A stretch of DNA of 64,000 nucleotides from Terriglobia bacterium (GCA_020073565.1 JAIQEY010000005.1:1-64000), one strand, 5' to 3'. Positions 1-7,793 are shown, counted from the first letter of the stretch. The notes: a model not told the origin generated them from the letters alone. Numbers and translations: made by a program.

Positions 1-1
1 T

Positions 2-391
2 ACCAACATTACTTTCTGCGATCTGAAGGGCACGCTCGATCACGCCATGAAGGCGCTGTTTGGGTCGAGCGTGAAGACGCGGTTTTATCCGTCATTCTTT
101 CCGTTCACCGAGCCGAGCGCTGACGTGCAGATCAGCTGCATTTTCTGCAGCGGCAAAGGCACGCGCGACGGTGGTCCGTGCCGCAACTGCAAGGCAAGCG
201 GGTGGATTGAGTTGCTGGGCTGTGGCATGGTCGATCCGAATGTGTACGGGTTCGTGGATTACGATCCAGCGAAAGTTTCGGGATTTGCGTTTGGCATGGG
301 CGTGGAGCGCATCGCGATTTTGAAGTATGGCGTGGATGATATTCAGCTGTTCTTTAACGGGGATGTGCGGTTTCTGGAGCAGTTTGGGTAG
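2..391 (+). CDS. pheS: Phenylalanyl-tRNA synthetase alpha subunit, C-terminal part
   Basis: This is the 3' end of pheS; the reading frame is open from base 2 and the start lies upstream of the window. PheS is the catalytic subunit of the heterotetrameric enzyme that charges tRNA-Phe. Visible family signatures are the class II motif region [13 protein letters not shown], then GCGMVDPNV, and the motif 3 region [18 protein letters not shown] followed by the usual [17 protein letters not shown] end. Between motif 2 and GCGMV there is a short insert with two CxxC pairs (CIFC and CRNC), which looks like a small zinc ribbon and is absent from the E. coli protein. pheT follows 41 bp downstream, the usual order. 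Confidence 0.95.
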   Translation, partial: TNITFCDLKGTLDHAMKALFGSSVKTRFYPSFFPFTEPSADVQISCIFCSGKGTRDGGPCRNCKASGWIELLGCGMVDPNVYGFVDYDPAKVSGFAFGMGVERIAILKYGVDDIQLFFNGDVRFLEQFG

Positions 392-394
392 AGC

Positions 395-415
395 GGCTAC
401 TAGCTACTGGCTAGC
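395..415. repeat. Heptanucleotide repeat array behind pheS
   Basis: Three imperfect 7-bp units (GGCTACT, AGCTACT, GGCTAGC) begin three bases after the pheS stop codon and fill most of the short pheS-pheT gap. This is the first member of a family of 7-bp arrays found in the gaps of the first 13 kb. Confidence 0.6.
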
Positions 416-432
416 TAGAAGCCGACAGAATA

Positions 433-2478
433 ATGAAAATTAGCCCCCATTGGCTGCGCGACTTTGTTGACTTTCCGGTCGACTACCGTCGTCTTGCGGA
501 TGAGCTCACACTAGCGGGCGTAGCCGTCGAAGGCATTTCGGGCGAAGGTGAGTCGATCGTCTATGAGATGGAGATCACCACCAACCGGCCGGACGCCATG
601 AATCACTACGGCGTGGCGCGCGAGGCGTCGGCGCTTTACGATTTGCCGCTGAAGGCGATTGAGCCGAAACTGCCTCCTGCGCAAGGTAAGTCCGACGTCA
701 TGATTGACATTCAGGAGCCGGAACTTTGCCCGCGCTTCACTGCGCGGGAGATTCGCAACGCTACCATCAAGCCTTCGCCCGCGAATATTGCCAGCCGTCT
801 GCAATTGATCGAGCAGCGGCCGATTAGCAATGCGGTGGATGCGACTAACTATGTTCTGTGGGAATCGGGCAAGCCCACCCACGTGTTTGATCTTGATCTG
901 CTGGAAGGCCGGCGACTGGTCATTCGCAAGGCTCGGGCGGGCGAGACTCTGAAGACTCTGGATGGCGTGGAGCGGAAACTTACTCCCGAAGATCTGGTTG
1001 TCGCGGATGCGGTGAGGGCGGTCGGGCTCGCCGGTGTCATGGGTGGCTTCGACACCATGATCACCGAGAAGACGCGGAACATCCTGATCGAGTCGGCGTG
1101 GTGGGACCCGGTGACGGTGCGCCGCATGTCGAAGCGGCATGGGCTGCACACGGATGCTTCGCACCGCTTCGAGCGTGGGGCGGATTTTGAGTCGACCGTG
1201 CTTTCGACGAATCGTGTGGCGGAGTTAATTCTCAATTCAGGCGGCGGAACTCTGGTTGGGGATGTGATCGACGTGATCGCGCGCAGGCTCGATCTGGCTC
1301 CGGTGGAGCTTGACCTGCACGAAGTGCACCGCATTCTGGGCGAGAAGCTGAGCGCGCTTGAGATCAACCGCATTCTGACTCGGCTTGGGTTCACGCTTAC
1401 GGCGGGCGGCGAAGATACCTACCTGGTTCATATCCCCAGCTGGCGGCTGGATGTGGAGCGCGAGATCGACATTATTGAAGAAATCGCGCGGCTGCACGGC
1501 TATGACAAATTTGCCAATACACTTCCGGCTTACAGCGGAGCGGTGGTAGAGCGGCCGGATGCACAGAAGGATGGGCGGCTGCGCTCTTCCCTGCTGGCAC
1601 TTGGCTACAGCGAGGCTATTTCGCTGACGTTTATTTCCAAGGACGATGCCAAGCGGTTCTCAGCGGCGGCGGAACTCGATCTGGAGAATCCGATCAGCGA
1701 TGAGGCTTCGGTGATGCGCACCTCCATGGTGCCGGGCATGCTCAACATGCTGGCCTACAACCTGAATCGCGGAACGGACAACGTACGCCTGTTTGAGGCC
1801 GGGAAGGTGTTTGAAGCTGCGGGCGAAAAATCAGTCGAGCTGAAACGCATTGCGATGGGCGGTACGGGGAACGTGGACTCGGAGGTGGTGAGCGGACTGG
1901 CTCCCGGGGCGGCGGCGCGGCCGCTGTCGTTCTTCGACGTGAAGGGAGATGTCGAGCAACTGCTGGCTCCGTTCGCGCAGTGGACGATTTATTTCGACTC
2001 GCAGACTGCCGATTACTATCATCCCGGGCGCTCGGCGCGGGCGGTGATGGATGGAGCGACGGTCGCGCAGTTTGGGCAGATCCATCCGGAAGTGGCGGCG
2101 GCGCGCAAGCTCAAGCAGGATGTGTTCGTCGCGGAAGTCTATCTCGACCGGCTCTACCAGCACGATCTGGAGGCGGTGCGGTATGAGGCGCTGCCGCGCT
2201 TTCCGGCGGTGGAGCGCGACTTCTCGTTTGTGTTTGATGATGCAGTGGCCTTCGACAAAATTCGCCAGGCGGTCGACGATTTGGAGATCGAAGAATTGCG
2301 GAGCTTTGTGCCGGTGGAGATCTACCGGGGCGACAAGGTGGGCGCGGGGAAGTACTCGATCCTGTTGCGCGCGAAGTTGCAGTCGCGCGAGCGCACCCTG
2401 CGGGATGACGAAGTGGCTGGGTGGTCTGCTCAGATCACGAAGGCGCTGGAAGGACTGGGCGGCGTCCAGCGGGCGTAG
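433..2478 (+). CDS. pheT: Phenylalanyl-tRNA synthetase beta subunit (short form)
   Basis: Beta subunit of phenylalanyl-tRNA synthetase, 681 residues. The start MKISPHWLRDFVDFPVDYRR matches the family N-terminus. Order of domains: B1 segment, B3/B4 editing domain (about 85-290, with RPISNAVDATNYVL), B5 domain (about 295-370), the pseudo-catalytic core, and the C-terminal FDX-ACB tRNA-binding domain from about residue 590 (RFPAVERDFSFVFDD). Compared with the roughly 800-residue E. coli protein, the OB-fold (EMAP-like tRNA_bind) domain that normally splits the B1 segment is missing: AGVAVEGISGEGES runs straight into EITTNRPDAMNHYGVARE. The frame is continuous, so this is a natural short form and not a broken gene. 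It is probably co-transcribed with pheS. Confidence 0.95.
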   Translation: MKISPHWLRDFVDFPVDYRRLADELTLAGVAVEGISGEGESIVYEMEITTNRPDAMNHYGVAREASALYDLPLKAIEPKLPPAQGKSDVMIDIQEPELCPRFTAREIRNATIKPSPANIASRLQLIEQRPISNAVDATNYVLWESGKPTHVFDLDLLEGRRLVIRKARAGETLKTLDGVERKLTPEDLVVADAVRAVGLAGVMGGFDTMITEKTRNILIESAWWDPVTVRRMSKRHGLHTDASHRFERGADFESTVLSTNRVAELILNSGGGTLVGDVIDVIARRLDLAPVELDLHEVHRILGEKLSALEINRILTRLGFTLTAGGEDTYLVHIPSWRLDVEREIDIIEEIARLHGYDKFANTLPAYSGAVVERPDAQKDGRLRSSLLALGYSEAISLTFISKDDAKRFSAAAELDLENPISDEASVMRTSMVPGMLNMLAYNLNRGTDNVRLFEAGKVFEAAGEKSVELKRIAMGGTGNVDSEVVSGLAPGAAARPLSFFDVKGDVEQLLAPFAQWTIYFDSQTADYYHPGRSARAVMDGATVAQFGQIHPEVAAARKLKQDVFVAEVYLDRLYQHDLEAVRYEALPRFPAVERDFSFVFDDAVAFDKIRQAVDDLEIEELRSFVPVEIYRGDKVGAGKYSILLRAKLQSRERTLRDDEVAGWSAQITKALEGLGGVQRA

Positions 2479-2590
2479 GGTTAGGTAGCCGTTTCGCTAT
2501 AGTTGGTGTGGCGTCTCCTTACATCTATTCGCACGCTGCTCGTTTCCTAAGGTCGCTGATTCCCGACCACAACCTCTAAGCTGGATACTC

Positions 2591-3226
2591 ATGGCACATA
2601 TCGTTCTACTTGGTGATTCGATTTTCGACAATGCCCGCTACACCGAGGGCGGGCCAGACGTCATCTCGCAGGTCCGCAAACTCCTGCCTACGGGTTGGCG
2701 AGCGTCCTTGCTTGCCCTAGATGGCGCGACGGCCGAGCATGTTCCTTCTCAGTTACAGAATTTGCCACCCGACGCTTCGCACCTGGTGCTCAGTGTGGGA
2801 GGAAATGACGCCCTGATGAATTCCAGTATTCTCTACAAGCCCGCTGATTCGATGTCCCAGGCTCTGGCATCATTGGCAGATCTTTCGCAGGGTTTTGAGG
2901 AAAAGTATCGTCGCGCGGTTGGAGTGTGCAGGCAACTGCGCTTGCCGCTGGCCCTTTGCACGATTTATAACGGCTGCTTTCCTGACGGCGATTTCCAGCG
3001 ACTAGTCTCGACTGCTCTCATGGTCTTCAATGACGTTATCTTGAGGGTCGGGATAGAGTTCGGTCTTGCGATTATTGATTTGCGATTTGTTTGTTCTTCG
3101 ACTGCTGACTACGCAAATCCGATCGAGCCTTCCTCCATTGGAGGCGCCAAAATTGCCCGTGCAATTGTTGATTTGGTGTCGGAAGGACACGCTGGGAATG
3201 TCGGTGCGAGAGTCGTTATCACCTGA
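2591..3226 (+). CDS. SGNH/GDSL-family hydrolase
   Basis: A 211-residue protein with the GDSL/SGNH esterase fold. Block I is HIVLLGDSIFDN with the predicted nucleophile Ser10, and block III is LSVGGNDALMN (residues 68-77). The block V region near the C-terminus reads ANPIEPSSIGG, so the usual DxxH pair is not obvious. I see no signal peptide, so a cytoplasmic esterase or acyl-hydrolase is inferred; the substrate cannot be read from sequence. It starts 112 bp after pheT, on the same strand as the following aminotransferase. Confidence 0.75.
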   Translation: MAHIVLLGDSIFDNARYTEGGPDVISQVRKLLPTGWRASLLALDGATAEHVPSQLQNLPPDASHLVLSVGGNDALMNSSILYKPADSMSQALASLADLSQGFEEKYRRAVGVCRQLRLPLALCTIYNGCFPDGDFQRLVSTALMVFNDVILRVGIEFGLAIIDLRFVCSSTADYANPIEPSSIGGAKIARAIVDLVSEGHAGNVGARVVIT

Positions 3227-3301
3227 AACGAATCGAGTCGTGCCGGACAGCCGAGGGCGGCGGTCCCTACGTGAGCATTTCCTGTGCTAGCCTTACTCTC
3301 C

Positions 3302-4501
3302 ATGGCACAGGTTCCTGCGCTTCCCAAGCACTACCTCAGCGACAAGGTTGAGCATTTTACCGAGTCGGTCATCCGCGAGATGACTCGGCAGGCGATGCAG
3401 TATGGGGCGATCAATCTGGCGCAGGGGTTCCCGGATTTTTCGGCTCCGGCGGAGATCAAGCGCGCGGCGCAGCAGGCCATCGCCGAGGACGTGAACCAGT
3501 ACGCCATCACCTGGGGCGCTAAGAATCTGCGCAATGCGATTGCGCGGCAGATGCAGGAGTGGCAGGGAATCCACGTCGATCCCGAAAAGGAGATTGTGGT
3601 GTGCTGCGGCTCGACCGAGGCGATGATTGCCACGCTGCTGGCGGTCTGCAACAAGGGCGACGAGGTGGTGGTATTTGAGCCGTTTTATGAGAACTACGGG
3701 CCGGATTCGATTCTGAGCGGCGCGAAGCCCCGGTTCGTCAGCCTACGGCCTCCGCAGGCGGCGGGTGGCGAGTGGACGTTCGATGAGCAGGAATTGCGCG
3801 AGGCGTTCCAGCATCATACGAAGGCCATCATCCTGAACACGCCCAACAACCCTACGGGCAAGGTGTTCTCGCGGAAGGAACTGGAGCTGATTCGCGACTT
3901 GTGCGTCGAGTACAACGTGCTCGCCATCACGGACGAGATTTACGAGCACATTCTGTACGACGGCGCGGCGCACATTTCGATTGCCCGGCTGGAGGGCATG
4001 CGTGAGCGGACCATCACCATCAACGGGCTCTCGAAAAGCTACAGCGTTACGGGATGGCGGGTGGGCTGGGCGGTGGCTCCTTCGGCGATCACGAACGCCA
4101 TCCGCAAGGTGCACGACTTTCTTACCGTTGGGGCGCCGGCTCCTTTGCAGGAAGCGGGGGCGGCGGCGCTTGGCTTGCCTGCTACCTACTATCGCGATCT
4201 GGCGGATAAGTATCGCGCGCGGCGCGACCACCTGATTCCGGCACTCGAAAGGACAGGGTTCCGGTGCTATCGCCCGCAGGGAGCTTATTACGTGATGACC
4301 GACATCAGCGGGTTTGGGTACAAGAACGATATCGAGTTTGCCGGGTATCTGGTCAGGGAGATTGGGATCGCGTGTGTGCCGGGATCTAGTTTTTACAAGC
4401 ATCCGAAGGACGGATCCCAACAGGTGCGTTTCGCGTTCTGCAAACGGCCTGAGACACTGGATGAGGCGTCGCAGCGGTTGGAGAAGCTGACGCGGACGTA
4501 G
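3302..4501 (+). CDS. Class I/II PLP-dependent aminotransferase
   Basis: A 399-residue fold-type I aminotransferase. It shows INLAQGFPDF near the N-terminus, NTPNNPTGKVFSRKEL, the ITDEIYEH segment, and the PLP lysine in NGLSKSYSVTGWRVGW (Lys245). Overall it most resembles the methionine / kynurenine-oxoglutarate aminotransferase group (YbdL, KAT-like), which transaminates hydrophobic or aromatic amino acids in the cytoplasm; the exact substrate is inferred. A GTG six codons upstream (3284) would extend the frame, but the ATG at 3302 gives the family-like N-terminus, so I prefer it. Confidence 0.9.
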   Translation: MAQVPALPKHYLSDKVEHFTESVIREMTRQAMQYGAINLAQGFPDFSAPAEIKRAAQQAIAEDVNQYAITWGAKNLRNAIARQMQEWQGIHVDPEKEIVVCCGSTEAMIATLLAVCNKGDEVVVFEPFYENYGPDSILSGAKPRFVSLRPPQAAGGEWTFDEQELREAFQHHTKAIILNTPNNPTGKVFSRKELELIRDLCVEYNVLAITDEIYEHILYDGAAHISIARLEGMRERTITINGLSKSYSVTGWRVGWAVAPSAITNAIRKVHDFLTVGAPAPLQEAGAAALGLPATYYRDLADKYRARRDHLIPALERTGFRCYRPQGAYYVMTDISGFGYKNDIEFAGYLVREIGIACVPGSSFYKHPKDGSQQVRFAFCKRPETLDEASQRLEKLTRT

Positions 4502-4537
4502 GAACGCTTGAGAGGGAACGGGTGACCTGCAGAAACA

Positions 4538-4623
4538 CAAGGTCCCCTTCGGCAAGCTCAGGGCAGGATCTCGACTTATGCTTGGTCGCTTCGCTCCTGC
4601 GCCCTGCGCTCGGGATGACAGAT
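4538..4623. repeat. REP-like intergenic element
   Basis: The gap between the aminotransferase and zapB contains CCCTTCGGCAAGCTCAGGG near 4544, followed by more CCCTG/CGCTC-rich sequence ending in GGGATGACA. The core is a weak palindrome (CCCT...AGGG). Its antisense translation gives the PALSLPKG string often seen where this kind of dispersed element interrupts annotations. I see no second full copy in this window. Confidence 0.4.
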
Positions 4624-4696
4624 TAAGGGAATCGGCCAACCTTTCGCGCGAACCATTTGGGACATGTCTTCTGGTAAATTCCACAGCAAACTGCGC

Positions 4697-4702
4697 TATA
4701 CT
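4697..4702 (+). promoter_or_regulatory. Possible -10 box in front of zapB
   Basis: TATACT lies 44 bp upstream of the zapB start. No convincing -35 hexamer is present at the expected spacing, so this is only a candidate. Confidence 0.25.
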
Positions 4703-4745
4703 CGGCTCACACCCGAGCATATTCTGCTGAAAGCGAGCCGAGTTC

Positions 4746-5042
4746 ATGTCCGTTAAAGAGGTGGAAGAGGTAACAGGGCAGGTTCCTGCTGAAGATTTTG
4801 AGGCGCTGGAAGAGAAAGTTTATCGCACCATTGAGTTATACAAGGCCGCCAAGGAGGCGCGGGCTGCCTCGGAGCGCGATTTGAAGCGGCTGCGCGAGCA
4901 ACTGGAAGAACGCGAGGAAGAGAACGCCGCCATGCGCCGCGAACTGCTGCAACTGCGCAAGGAGCGGCAGGACATCCGCGGGCGCGTGGAAAAGATGCTG
5001 GGGCAGATGGACGTCCTGGCTCACGAGCAAGCGGCAAGCTGA
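4746..5042 (+). CDS. zapB: ZapB-like coiled-coil cell-division protein
   Basis: A 98-residue, charged, almost wholly helical protein. Residues about 18-90 form a long coiled coil with heptad-spaced leucines and valines (ALEEKVYRTIELYKAAKE, then LKRLREQLEEREEENAAMRREL). This is the usual look of ZapB-type or FtsB-like septal proteins, and zapA follows 21 bp downstream on the same strand. From that pairing I infer a cytoplasmic partner of the Z-ring. Coiled coils alone are weak evidence, so the name rests mainly on context. The stop codon overlaps a 7-bp repeat array. Confidence 0.65.
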   Translation: MSVKEVEEVTGQVPAEDFEALEEKVYRTIELYKAAKEARAASERDLKRLREQLEEREEENAAMRRELLQLRKERQDIRGRVEKMLGQMDVLAHEQAAS

Positions 5043-5056
5043 GAGCTGAGGGCTAG
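5036..5056. repeat. Heptanucleotide repeat array between zapB and zapA
   Basis: Three 7-bp units (AAGCTGA, GAGCTGA, GGGCTAG). The zapB stop codon TGA is the end of the first unit, and the array fills the zapB-zapA gap up to the ribosome-binding region. Confidence 0.55.
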
Positions 5057-5063
5057 GAGTGAC

Positions 5064-5399
5064 ATGGCAACGGCCACCAAACAACCGCCGACCAAAGACG
5101 CTGCCAACGGCAACGTGCGGGTTGAGATCTTCGACCAGGTCTATAACCTGCGCGGTTCTGACGCCGATTACATTCTGAAGCTGGCGGAATACGTGGACGG
5201 AAAGATGCGGGCGGTTTCCGAACAGACCGCAACCGTCGACTCCGTGCGGCTGGCGGTGCTGGCGGCTCTGAATATTGCGGATGAGTATCATCTGCTGAAG
5301 CGGCGGCTGGAAAGTCCGCGGCCGGAACTCACGCAGCGCGCACACCAGTTGGCGAGCGCGCTCGACGAGGTTTTGCAAGATACCCGGCGCACGGGCTGA
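5064..5399 (+). CDS. zapA: Cell-division protein ZapA
   Basis: A 111-residue ZapA-family protein. After a short polar N-terminus the family pattern is clear: VRVEIFDQVYNLRGSDADYILKLAEYVDGKM, then the dimerisation helix region SVRLAVLAALNIADEYHLLKRRLE. ZapA binds FtsZ and bundles its protofilaments in the cytoplasm. It is translated just after zapB (21-bp gap). The position directly upstream of a structured-RNA-like region fits the zapA-ssrS order known from many proteobacteria. Confidence 0.9.
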   Translation: MATATKQPPTKDAANGNVRVEIFDQVYNLRGSDADYILKLAEYVDGKMRAVSEQTATVDSVRLAVLAALNIADEYHLLKRRLESPRPELTQRAHQLASALDEVLQDTRRTG

Positions 5400-5439
5400 A
5401 GTCGTTCGTAACCTGCCGTTCAACATTCCGCTGCCACCT

Positions 5440-5706
5440 GGTAGCAAAAGCCCTGCCAACTATTTTGTGCTTCCCTCTTGCGAATCTGTTCCGCGTTTCC
5501 TAGCATCAGAGGTGGAAAGCCGGCCTGCCGGGTTGGTGATGGTGGTCACCGATTTTTGAACCAACACCGAATGAACGGGGGCTCGACTCGGGATCTTGTG
5601 AGCCATGTTCCGCCACGCGGAAAGGCCTAATGGGTCACGGCGGGTTCCCAACGTCTTACGACGGGTTCATTCTCGGCCCACCACACGGCCAAGTGGGTCG
5701 GCTTTT
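5440..5706 (+). ncRNA. ssrS: Structured RNA candidate, probably 6S RNA
   Basis: The roughly 300 bases after zapA contain no convincing coding frame but much complementary structure. There is CCGGC-CT-GCCGG (about 5520-5531), GGTGA...TCACC (5535-5550) inside a longer GGTT/AACC pairing, CCGC-CAC-GCGG near 5610, and GAATGAAC (5569-5576) pairing with GTTCATTC (5665-5672). It ends in a terminator-like hairpin. zapA is commonly followed by the 6S RNA gene, a regulator that binds housekeeping RNA polymerase. Segments such as GGGTTGGTGA resemble proteobacterial 6S. I cannot fold it into a full 6S consensus, so boundaries and identity are tentative. Confidence 0.42.
5674..5706 (+). terminator. Rho-independent terminator of the 6S-like RNA
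   Basis: GGCCCAC (5675-5681) pairs with GTGGGTC (5693-5699, one G-U pair) across an 11-base loop and is followed by GGCTTTT. It would end a transcript running from zapA or from the RNA candidate. Confidence 0.5.
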
Positions 5707-5712
5707 GCAGTT

Positions 5713-5792
5713 CAGGTCTCAGGTGTCAGGTCTTAGGTCTCAGAAAGGCAGACACGATTTTGCTTTTCCCGAGACCTGACACCTGAGACCTG
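5713..5792. repeat. Inverted pair of heptanucleotide arrays before lgt
   Basis: Units AGGTCTC, AGGTGTC, AGGTCTT, AGGTCTC (5714-5741) are followed 30 bp later by GAGACCT, GACACCT, GAGACCT (5771-5791). Bases 5713-5733 and 5772-5792 are a perfect 21-bp inverted repeat with a 38-base loop, so the region can form one long hairpin. It lies between the RNA terminator and the lgt start. Confidence 0.8.
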
Positions 5793-5848
5793 CCTTCCTG
5801 CTAGACTCTTCTCGTGACTTCGCTTTCAATTGGAGCATCTAAACTAAC

Positions 5849-6664
5849 GTGTTTCCACGCCTTTTTCACATTGGCAGTTTCTACCTGCCTACCTACGGAT
5901 TTCTGGTTGCTTCGGGGGTGCTGATCGGACTCTGGATCAGCGTGCGCAACTCCGAAAAGCAAGGCGTTAACGGCGACGATGCCTGGAACCTGGGCATCCT
6001 GGTGGTGCTGGCTGGCATTGTGGGCGCCAAGGTTCTGCTGGTCATCAACGACTGGAACACCTACGCGAATTGGCGGGAGATTTTCAGTCTGAACACGCTG
6101 CAGGCGGGCGGGGTCTTTTCGGGCGGGCTGATTGCTGCGTTCATCATGGCCGTCTGGTACGTGCGCCGGCACCATATGCCCCCTTTGCGCACGGTCGATG
6201 GGTTCGCGCCTGGGCTGGCGTTCGGACACGTCCTAGGCCGCTTCGGTTGTTTTTCGGCGGGATGCTGCTATGGCAAACCTACCAATCATTTCTGGGGCGT
6301 GACGTTTACCGATCCGCTGGCGCACGAGGTGAGCCTGACGCCGCTCGGCATACGGCTCGAGCCGACGCAGTTGATCGAAGCGGCTGCGGAGTTTTTCAAC
6401 TTTCTCCTTCTGACCTGGTTGCTGGGCCGCAAGAGGTTCGATGGGCAGGTCTTCGGCAGCTTTATGGTGTTGTATGGAATAGAGCGCTTCTTTATCGAGT
6501 TCCTGCGCGGCGATCCGGGACGCGGCGAGGTGTTTGGCGGGCTGATGACAGGAACGCAGCTGATTTCGATTTTGCTAGTGATTGGTGGCGGGCTGATCTG
6601 GTATGTGAAGAGCGGCACTCAGCACTCAGCACTCAGCACTCAGAAATCGGGCTCTCGGCTTTAG
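5849..6664 (+). CDS. lgt: Prolipoprotein diacylglyceryl transferase
   Basis: Lgt transfers diacylglyceryl from phosphatidylglycerol to the lipobox cysteine of prolipoproteins in the inner membrane. The 271-residue protein has about seven hydrophobic segments. Recognisable are the N-terminal FHIGSFYLPTYGF, the QAGGVFSGGLIAA segment, the Lgt signature around GLAFGHVLGRFGCFSAGCCYG, and ERFFIEFLRGDPGRG near the C-terminus. The start is a GTG giving the family-typical MFPRLFHIG. The last 15 or so residues (GTQHSALSTQKSGSRL) are read from a 7-bp repeat array and are not part of the conserved enzyme, so the original stop was probably lost or moved. Confidence 0.92.
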   Translation: MFPRLFHIGSFYLPTYGFLVASGVLIGLWISVRNSEKQGVNGDDAWNLGILVVLAGIVGAKVLLVINDWNTYANWREIFSLNTLQAGGVFSGGLIAAFIMAVWYVRRHHMPPLRTVDGFAPGLAFGHVLGRFGCFSAGCCYGKPTNHFWGVTFTDPLAHEVSLTPLGIRLEPTQLIEAAAEFFNFLLLTWLLGRKRFDGQVFGSFMVLYGIERFFIEFLRGDPGRGEVFGGLMTGTQLISILLVIGGGLIWYVKSGTQHSALSTQKSGSRL

Positions 6665-6704
6665 GCTCTCGGCTTTCGGCTTTGGGCTCTGGGCTTTCGG
6701 CTCC
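6616..6704. repeat. Two heptanucleotide arrays at the lgt 3' end
   Basis: Four exact CACTCAG units (6616-6643) are followed by nearly eight GGCTCTC-type units (6650-6704, variants GGCTTTA, GGCTTTC, GGCTTTG, GGCTCTG). The first array and part of the second are translated as the end of Lgt; the lgt stop TAG lies in the second array. Confidence 0.85.
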
Positions 6705-6741
6705 AAGGTTCCGTAGTAATTCTCTCCTTGCACTTTACTGG

Positions 6742-6778
6742 CTGAATGCTGAATGCTGAATGCTGAGTGCTGAATGCT
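6742..6778. repeat. Heptanucleotide array containing the rluD-like start codon
   Basis: Five units CTGAATG (one CTGAGTG) end exactly at the ATG of the pseudouridine synthase gene. The array is complementary, with G-U tolerance, to the CACTCAG array 100 bp upstream, so the two could pair in RNA across the lgt-rluD gap. Confidence 0.8.
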
Positions 6779-7793
6779 CCACTTCCCCCTGACTCTTGCT
6801 GTCTCTTCTGACGACTCCGGCCAGCGACTTGACCAGTATCTTGCCGCGAACTTGACCGACGTCAGCCGCTCGCGCCTTCAACAACTGATCGCGAGGGGCG
6901 AAGTGTTGGTGAACGACGCGACGGCTAAAGCGTCGTTACGGTTGCAGGGCGGCGAGCAGATCACCGTCACCGGGCCTCCGCAGGCTCCGCCGCTGCGCGC
7001 TATGGCGGAGGAGATTCCGCTCGATATTGTCTACGAAGACGACGATCTGGCCATCGTCAACAAGCCGGCGGGCATGATGGTGCACGCGGGAGCGGGAGCG
7101 ACCGACGACGCGCGCAATCGGGGCACGCTGGTGAATGCTCTGCTGCATCACTTCGGCGCGCTGTCAGGCGTGGGCGGCGAGTTGCGGCCGGGGATTGTGC
7201 ATCGGCTGGATCGGGCGACGAGCGGGCTGATGGTGGTGGCGAAGAATGACGAGTCGCACCGGCGGCTGGCGCGGCAGTTTTCCGGTCGCGAGGTGCATAA
7301 GACTTATTTGGCGCTGGTGCACGGCTGGCCAAGAAAAGATCGGGGCACAATTCAAAGCGCCATCAGCCGTCACGCGCAGCGGCGTACGCGCATGACGACG
7401 CGAGGTGCGGGCGGGCGCGACGCGGTCACACACTATGTAGTGACGCGGAAGATTGATTCTCCTTATGGCAAGTTTGCCTTGCTCGAGGTCAAGATTGAAA
7501 CCGGGCGAACCCACCAGATTCGCGTACACATGTCGTCCCTCGGTCATCCGGTGGTGGGAGACGCGTTGTACGGCGCGCCGGGTGAACTTCGGACGGAATC
7601 GGGCAAGCGGCGGGCAGCGGGCGCGCCGGCCACGCTTGCGCTCGACAGGAATTTCCTGCATTCGGCGAAGCTGGAGTTGGCGCATCCGCGGACGGGAGAG
7701 CAGTTGAGTTTCTCGCGGGAGTTGCCGGGGGAACTGAAGACTTTGCTGAGCAAGCTTGAGGATGCGAGCCCGGATCGTCCCTGCCGGACCTAG
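6774..7793 (+). CDS. rluD: RluD-family 23S rRNA pseudouridine synthase
   Basis: A 339-residue protein with an N-terminal S4 RNA-binding domain (about 15-75, SGQRLDQYLAANLTDVSRSRLQQLI) and an RluA/RluD catalytic domain (about 90-320). The catalytic aspartate is Asp146 in PGIVHRLDRATSG. Other family marks are DDDLAIVNKPAGMMVHAG and the later KIETGRTHQIRVHMSSLGHPVVGD. By similarity it modifies uridines in helix 69 of 23S rRNA (RluD type); the exact sites are inferred. The ATG at 6774 sits in the last unit of a 7-bp repeat array, and no clear Shine-Dalgarno sequence is present there. Confidence 0.85.
   Translation: MLHFPLTLAVSSDDSGQRLDQYLAANLTDVSRSRLQQLIARGEVLVNDATAKASLRLQGGEQITVTGPPQAPPLRAMAEEIPLDIVYEDDDLAIVNKPAGMMVHAGAGATDDARNRGTLVNALLHHFGALSGVGGELRPGIVHRLDRATSGLMVVAKNDESHRRLARQFSGREVHKTYLALVHGWPRKDRGTIQSAISRHAQRRTRMTTRGAGGRDAVTHYVVTRKIDSPYGKFALLEVKIETGRTHQIRVHMSSLGHPVVGDALYGAPGELRTESGKRRAAGAPATLALDRNFLHSAKLELAHPRTGEQLSFSRELPGELKTLLSKLEDASPDRPCRT

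Noticed and set aside
3743-4747. 334-codon open frame on the minus strand
   Set aside because: Antisense to the aminotransferase and the REP-like element, no recognisable protein.
5460-5651. 63-codon minus-strand frame in the RNA region
   Set aside because: The complementary structure and the terminator point to an RNA on the plus strand; the frame has no coding signs.
5713-6778. Direct repeats considered as a CRISPR array
   Set aside because: Units are 7 bp, contiguous and without spacers, and no cas gene is nearby.
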